Source of the DNA: CAZKUR01 sp964556005 | GTDB taxonomy: Bacteria > Bacteroidota > Ignavibacteria > Ignavibacteriales > Ignavibacteriaceae | DNA: 27,668 bases | NCBI GenBank assembly: GCA_964556005.1 | Contig: CAZKUR010000052.1 | Location: 1-27,668 of the forward strand | Reading direction: 5' to 3' | Shown: positions 24,918 through 27,668 of the stretch, piece after piece | Layout: the number at the start of each line of letters is the position of its first letter | Numbering within the stretch: the first letter of the stretch is position 1 | Made by a program: the position numbers and the translations under genes | The notes under the pieces: generated by a model | What the model was told of the DNA's origin: nothing | The model's database searches: none | The model's input: only the letters and a program-made list of their open reading frames with translations

Positions 24918-25046
24918 ATGAATACTTATTCGATTTTAACAATGATAATTGTATTAGGAATTGTCTGGGGTGGAGTAACTTTTTTTATGATCCGGGCATA
25001 CAAATATGAAAAATTAAAAGGTTCCGATGGCGAAAAGCAAGAGTAG
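24918..25046 (+). CDS. MetS-type small subunit of the NSS transporter
   Basis: A 42-residue protein with one membrane helix (about residues 4-25) containing IVLGIVWGGVTFF, then a short basic cytoplasmic tail (RAYKYEKLKG). The WGG motif in a single short helix, encoded directly after an NSS transporter, matches the MetS/methionine-and-alanine-importer small-subunit family. In Corynebacterium, MetS is needed for MetP transport. The ATG lies 2 nt after the transporter stop. The end overlaps the holA start by 20 nt in another frame, so transporter, small subunit and holA are probably translationally linked. It is easily lost by length cut-offs. Confidence 0.82.
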   Translation: MNTYSILTMIIVLGIVWGGVTFFMIRAYKYEKLKGSDGEKQE

Positions 25047-26040
25047 TATTAAGCCGGTTTCATTTGCATCGAAAACTTTTGCTGACGGAAAATTTCTGCC
25101 GGTTTATTTTTTCTTCGGTAATGATTCATTCAGCATGGAAACAGTTCTTAACTCTTTAGAAAAAGCGGTTCAGCCGTTAATAACATCCGAGTTTGATAAA
25201 GAAGTTTTCCACGGTGAGGATAAAAATTTAATAGATATTCTTGATTTTGCATCAGCATTCCCTTTCGGTTCCGGCAAAAAATTAATTATTGTTAAAGAGT
25301 TCGATAAAATAAAAGATAAAAAAAACCTAACTTCATATGTAAACTCACCGGCGGATTTTACTATTCTTGTTTTGATTAATTACGGTTCTATACCCCGTTC
25401 TGACAGCGAACCATTTAAATCGCTAATTAAAAATGATTTCATTTTTGAAGCCAAAGAATTGAAGGGGCAGGAACTTTTAAACTGGCTTTTAGAATTCGCT
25501 AAATCCAAAGATAAAATTTTAAATGAAGATGAAGGCAGGTTTTTAATAGATTTGGTCGGGGAGAACCGGGCGTTACTTGAATCGCAATTGGAAAAAATCA
25601 TTCTCTTCCTGGGAGAGAAAGAAGAGATAACCCTGGAGATGATAAAATCTCTTTCAACACGGTTTAAGGAATACAGTATTTTTGATCTTCAAAATGCACT
25701 TGGGAAAAAAGACAAAAAAAAATCTTTCAACATTGCCGGGCAGATGATGCAGAACGGTGTGGAACCTACCTTTATAATTTTTATGCTGACTAAATATTTT
25801 ATGGGACTTTCGAGAGTAAAAGAATTGACGGATAAAAAAGTTCCGGTTGGAGAATCCGCAAAATTGGTTGGAACACATCCGTATTATTATAAAGATTATC
25901 AGAATGCGCGCCTTCTTTATTCCGATGAGGATTTGTATAATGTTTCAAATGCATTGCTTAAAGCGGATATATCCATAAAAACATCTTCAATTGATGAAAA
26001 GTCTGTGATCTCTTTATTAATTGCAGAAATTCTCCAATAA
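25027..26040 (+). CDS. holA: DNA polymerase III delta subunit
   Basis: A 337-residue clamp-loader subunit that opens the beta sliding clamp. The N-terminal AAA-like domain has FLPVYFFFGNDSFSMETVL (about 23-41) and AFPFGSGKKLIIVKEFD (about 78-94). LVLINYGSIPRSDS resembles the family's degenerate nucleotide-fold region. LKGQELLNWLLEF and FLIDLVGENRALLESQLEKI (about 178-197) are the usual domain II block. The C-terminal domain includes FIIFMLTKYF and SAKLVGTHPYYYKDYQNARL. The family lacks a true Walker ATPase site, as here. The ATG lies inside the metS-like gene; length is typical (330-345). Confidence 0.92.
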   Translation: MAKSKSSIKPVSFASKTFADGKFLPVYFFFGNDSFSMETVLNSLEKAVQPLITSEFDKEVFHGEDKNLIDILDFASAFPFGSGKKLIIVKEFDKIKDKKNLTSYVNSPADFTILVLINYGSIPRSDSEPFKSLIKNDFIFEAKELKGQELLNWLLEFAKSKDKILNEDEGRFLIDLVGENRALLESQLEKIILFLGEKEEITLEMIKSLSTRFKEYSIFDLQNALGKKDKKKSFNIAGQMMQNGVEPTFIIFMLTKYFMGLSRVKELTDKKVPVGESAKLVGTHPYYYKDYQNARLLYSDEDLYNVSNALLKADISIKTSSIDEKSVISLLIAEILQ

Positions 26041-26098
26041 AAAATTTCAATAAAATGTCTCAATTATTTTTTCGGTGTTTTTTATTTCTTTCAAAAAA

Positions 26099-26128
26099 TT
26101 GTTTTTTTTAAGTAATTTAGGCTATAAT
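26099..26128 (+). promoter_or_regulatory. Candidate promoter for the ECF sigma operon
   Basis: TTGTTT (26099-26104), an 18-bp spacer and a perfect TATAAT (26123-26128) lie 38 nt upstream of the sigma factor TTG start. It resembles a housekeeping sigma promoter. There is no visible ECF-type -35 that would indicate autoregulation, but Bacteroidota promoters differ from the E. coli consensus. Confidence 0.45.
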
Positions 26129-26166
26129 TAAGGAAACATTAGTCATAAGCAGAAGTATAATCAAAG

Positions 26167-26757
26167 TTGACTGAAAAAAATCTCAACGAACTAACTGACG
26201 AAGAGCTGATACTCGATTTTCAGAAGAATAATACGATTAAGGCTTACGAAATTTTGGTAGAGAGATACACAAACCGGTTAATAAATTATGTATTCAGGTT
26301 CTTAGGGAATTATGAAGCCTGCGTGGATGTAGTTCAGGAAACGATGATTAAAGTTTACAGGTATAAAGATTCATATAATTCGATTGCTAAGTTTTCTACG
26401 TGGATATATACTATTGCAGGTAATCTTGCTAGAACCGAATACCAGAAAAGAAAAAGAAGGAAGCTTTTTTCTATAAATGCAGCGGGTGATGATAAAAATG
26501 AGAATTATGAAATTCCCGATGAACAATATAGGCCGGATGTAATTACGGACAGCGGAATAAAAGACGAGATTATTCAGAAAGCGCTGCTCAAAGTGTCCAA
26601 CGCATACAGGCAAATGGTAATTTTAAGAGATATTCAAGGTTTATCCTATGAGGAAATTGCCGAAATAACCAATACTAATGTCGGTACGGTTAAATCGAGA
26701 ATCAATAGAGGGAGAGCGCAGCTTCAAAAATTCTTAAAAGGTATATACAAGGAGTAA
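26167..26757 (+). CDS. ECF-family RNA polymerase sigma factor
   Basis: A 196-residue alternative sigma factor with only regions 2 and 4. Sigma-2 (about 26-97) shows YEILVERYTNRLINYVFRFL, the core-binding DVVQETMIKVYR and FSTWIYTIAGNLARTEYQKR. A 35-residue acidic linker follows. Sigma-4 (about 135-190) has YRQMVILRDIQGLSYEEIAE and NVGTVKSRINRGRAQLQKF, the -35-binding helix-turn-helix. No extra sensor domain is present, so activity is probably controlled by a partner. The start is TTG at 26167. The next gene begins 9 nt after its stop, the usual place for an anti-sigma factor. RpoE/SigW-like by family; the regulon is unknown. Confidence 0.92.
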   Translation: MTEKNLNELTDEELILDFQKNNTIKAYEILVERYTNRLINYVFRFLGNYEACVDVVQETMIKVYRYKDSYNSIAKFSTWIYTIAGNLARTEYQKRKRRKLFSINAAGDDKNENYEIPDEQYRPDVITDSGIKDEIIQKALLKVSNAYRQMVILRDIQGLSYEEIAEITNTNVGTVKSRINRGRAQLQKFLKGIYKE

Positions 26758-26766
26758 AGGAGAGAG

Positions 26767-27396
26767 ATGATTTATAATGATGATGAAGAAAAATACAAAG
26801 ATTTAATCGATCAGCTCAAAAGCTTAAAGCAAATTCAAGCTCCGGAAAATTTTCATCCGGATTTAATGAGGCGCATTAATTCGGAAACCATTTCGACTCA
26901 AAGATTAGTTCTGGGTACATCATTTATAAATGCAAGGGTTGTTCCTGCAATTGCAGCAGGGATTGCTTTAATAGTTATTATTTTTCTTTTCAATTATAAC
27001 CGGAACGAACCGGGAAATCCTTTGTTAGCCGAGCCGCAGGTAAGAAAGGATATGATTACATCCAGCAACCTTTCCGGGTTTCTTCAAAACGAATCTTTGA
27101 ACCTTGACAAAAGCACCGGTTCGAAAAATTTGCAGTCTCCTAATAATCTTCCGCACTCAGAAAGCAATAAAACTTCCGGTAAGATGAGTGAAGAAAATCA
27201 ACAATCTTTGGTAGAACGTCAGCGCCAAAAGCAATCCGCTTCGCTTGCGTTATTCCAGGGCAATGGGTTAATAAATAAAAGCGGGCTTAATTTTAGGCAG
27301 ATAAATCTTCTGCCTGCAGAAAGAATTCAGGTAAAAAAACTTAAAGAGAAGATGGAAAAGCTTTTTTATGAAGATTCAAAAATGAACGGGAAATAA
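26767..27396 (+). CDS. Single-pass membrane protein, putative anti-sigma factor
   Basis: A 209-residue protein with a short N-terminal cytoplasmic part (1-55), one membrane helix (about 57-76, VVPAIAAGIALIVIIFLF) and a Ser/Asn/Gln-rich extracytoplasmic region of about 130 residues. The N-terminus contains LKQIQAPENFHPDLMRRI (about 20-37), resembling the APxxF...RI segment in some membrane anti-sigma proteins. The His-x3-Cys-x2-Cys zinc motif is absent; there is no Cys at all. The last 40 residues (QINLLPAERIQVKKLKEKME) look helical. AAAGGAGAGAG upstream is a good ribosome binding site. Placement behind the ECF sigma gene is the main argument for the role; domain similarity is weak. Confidence 0.6.
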   Translation: MIYNDDEEKYKDLIDQLKSLKQIQAPENFHPDLMRRINSETISTQRLVLGTSFINARVVPAIAAGIALIVIIFLFNYNRNEPGNPLLAEPQVRKDMITSSNLSGFLQNESLNLDKSTGSKNLQSPNNLPHSESNKTSGKMSEENQQSLVERQRQKQSASLALFQGNGLINKSGLNFRQINLLPAERIQVKKLKEKMEKLFYEDSKMNGK

Positions 27397-27510
27397 AATC
27401 CAAAACAATTCTAAACTTAATAAACTTCTTTATTTGTTTAATTCGTTATCACTTCAAAATTATAATCTTATTTGCTTTTGTAAATTTTTATATTTCGTTT
27501 CAAACCCTCA

Positions 27511-27548
27511 AGGTTACCCGGTGTAATGCACTCATAGTGCGTCAACCT
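27511..27548. repeat. Nested hairpin near the right edge
   Basis: AGGTT (27511-27515) and AACCT (27544-27548) enclose a perfect small hairpin, GCACT (27528-27532) with AGTGC (27536-27540) around CAT. It is in gene-free DNA and no T run follows. It is probably part of the repeat cluster at the window end. Confidence 0.4.
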
Positions 27549-27565
27549 AATTTTATCTGATATTA

Positions 27566-27596
27566 CTGTAATTTACTATATATAAATAAATTACAG
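27566..27596. repeat. 10-bp perfect inverted repeat
   Basis: CTGTAATTTA (27566-27575) and TAAATTACAG (27587-27596) pair perfectly around 11 AT-only bases (TATATA core). It could be a terminator-like or operator structure or a repeat component. Confidence 0.45.
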
Positions 27597-27624
27597 CCAT
27601 TATAATTTAAATTTTTAATATATG

Positions 27625-27642
27625 GAACTCCTATCGGAGTTC
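27625..27642. repeat. GAACTCC hairpin repeat
   Basis: GAACTCC (27625-27631) and GGAGTTC (27636-27642) pair around TATC. Together with the two inverted repeats just upstream it makes a cluster in the 272 nt after the anti-sigma-like gene, where no coding frame is visible. The sequence continues past the window, so the full unit cannot be defined. Confidence 0.45.
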
Positions 27643-27668
27643 ATTCAATGTTAGTGCCATTCTTGTTA

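Noticed and set aside
1..27668. CRISPR array, tRNA or rRNA genes, prophage or IS transposase
   Set aside because: No regularly spaced direct repeats, cloverleaf-like sequences, rRNA segments or transposase/integrase proteins were recognised on either strand.

Overview
The window is AT-rich bacterial chromosome. It most likely comes from an Ignavibacteria/Melioribacter-type member of the Bacteroidota-Chlorobi (FCB) group. The main evidence is the secreted protein at 1021-1884, whose C-terminal tail (NYPNPFNP near residue 209, ending in a K-rich strand) is the type IX secretion sorting domain in the form usual for Ignavibacteria. The gene families and the frequent TTG starts fit, but the assignment is inference and was not searched.

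Layout. All genes but one run on the + strand. The left edge holds the 5' end of a minus-strand MDR-family oxidoreductase, divergent from a 23S rRNA pseudouridine synthase (rluE-like). Next come a T9SS-exported protein with a candidate terminator, an MscS-type channel and a small LapA-domain membrane protein. From 3551 to 14339 lies a long translation and RNA-processing cluster: rimP, nusA, infB, rbfA, truB, ribF, rpsO, pnp and rng. It links ribosome maturation, transcription elongation, translation initiation, tRNA modification, flavin cofactor synthesis and RNA decay. After a 532-nt gene-free AT-rich gap come gcvT, comB and ftsK. A cell-envelope group follows: lolA, an LPG-synthase-TM/flippase-like membrane protein, an outer-membrane barrel protein and uppP. 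The first three overlap one another; uppP lies 8 nt further on. A cyclophilin lipoprotein then precedes a 338-nt repeat-rich spacer. Beyond it is a sodium:neurotransmitter-symporter-type amino acid transporter, a 42-residue MetS-type small subunit, holA, and an ECF sigma factor with a downstream single-pass membrane protein that may be its regulator. The last 272 nt hold no gene but several inverted repeats.

Nothing here looks like a new multi-gene defence, mobile or biosynthetic system; most of the window is conserved housekeeping DNA. The less ordinary signals are non-coding or very small. They are a composite 135-bp palindromic element plus a separate perfect hairpin at 23189-23378, a perfect 16-bp dyad just upstream of the transporter, the tiny metS-like gene, a terminator-like hairpin abutting the rimP start codon, a long near-perfect palindrome in the rng leader, and a cluster of hairpins at the right edge. 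All calls come from reading the sequence and from family knowledge; no database search or folding program was run.
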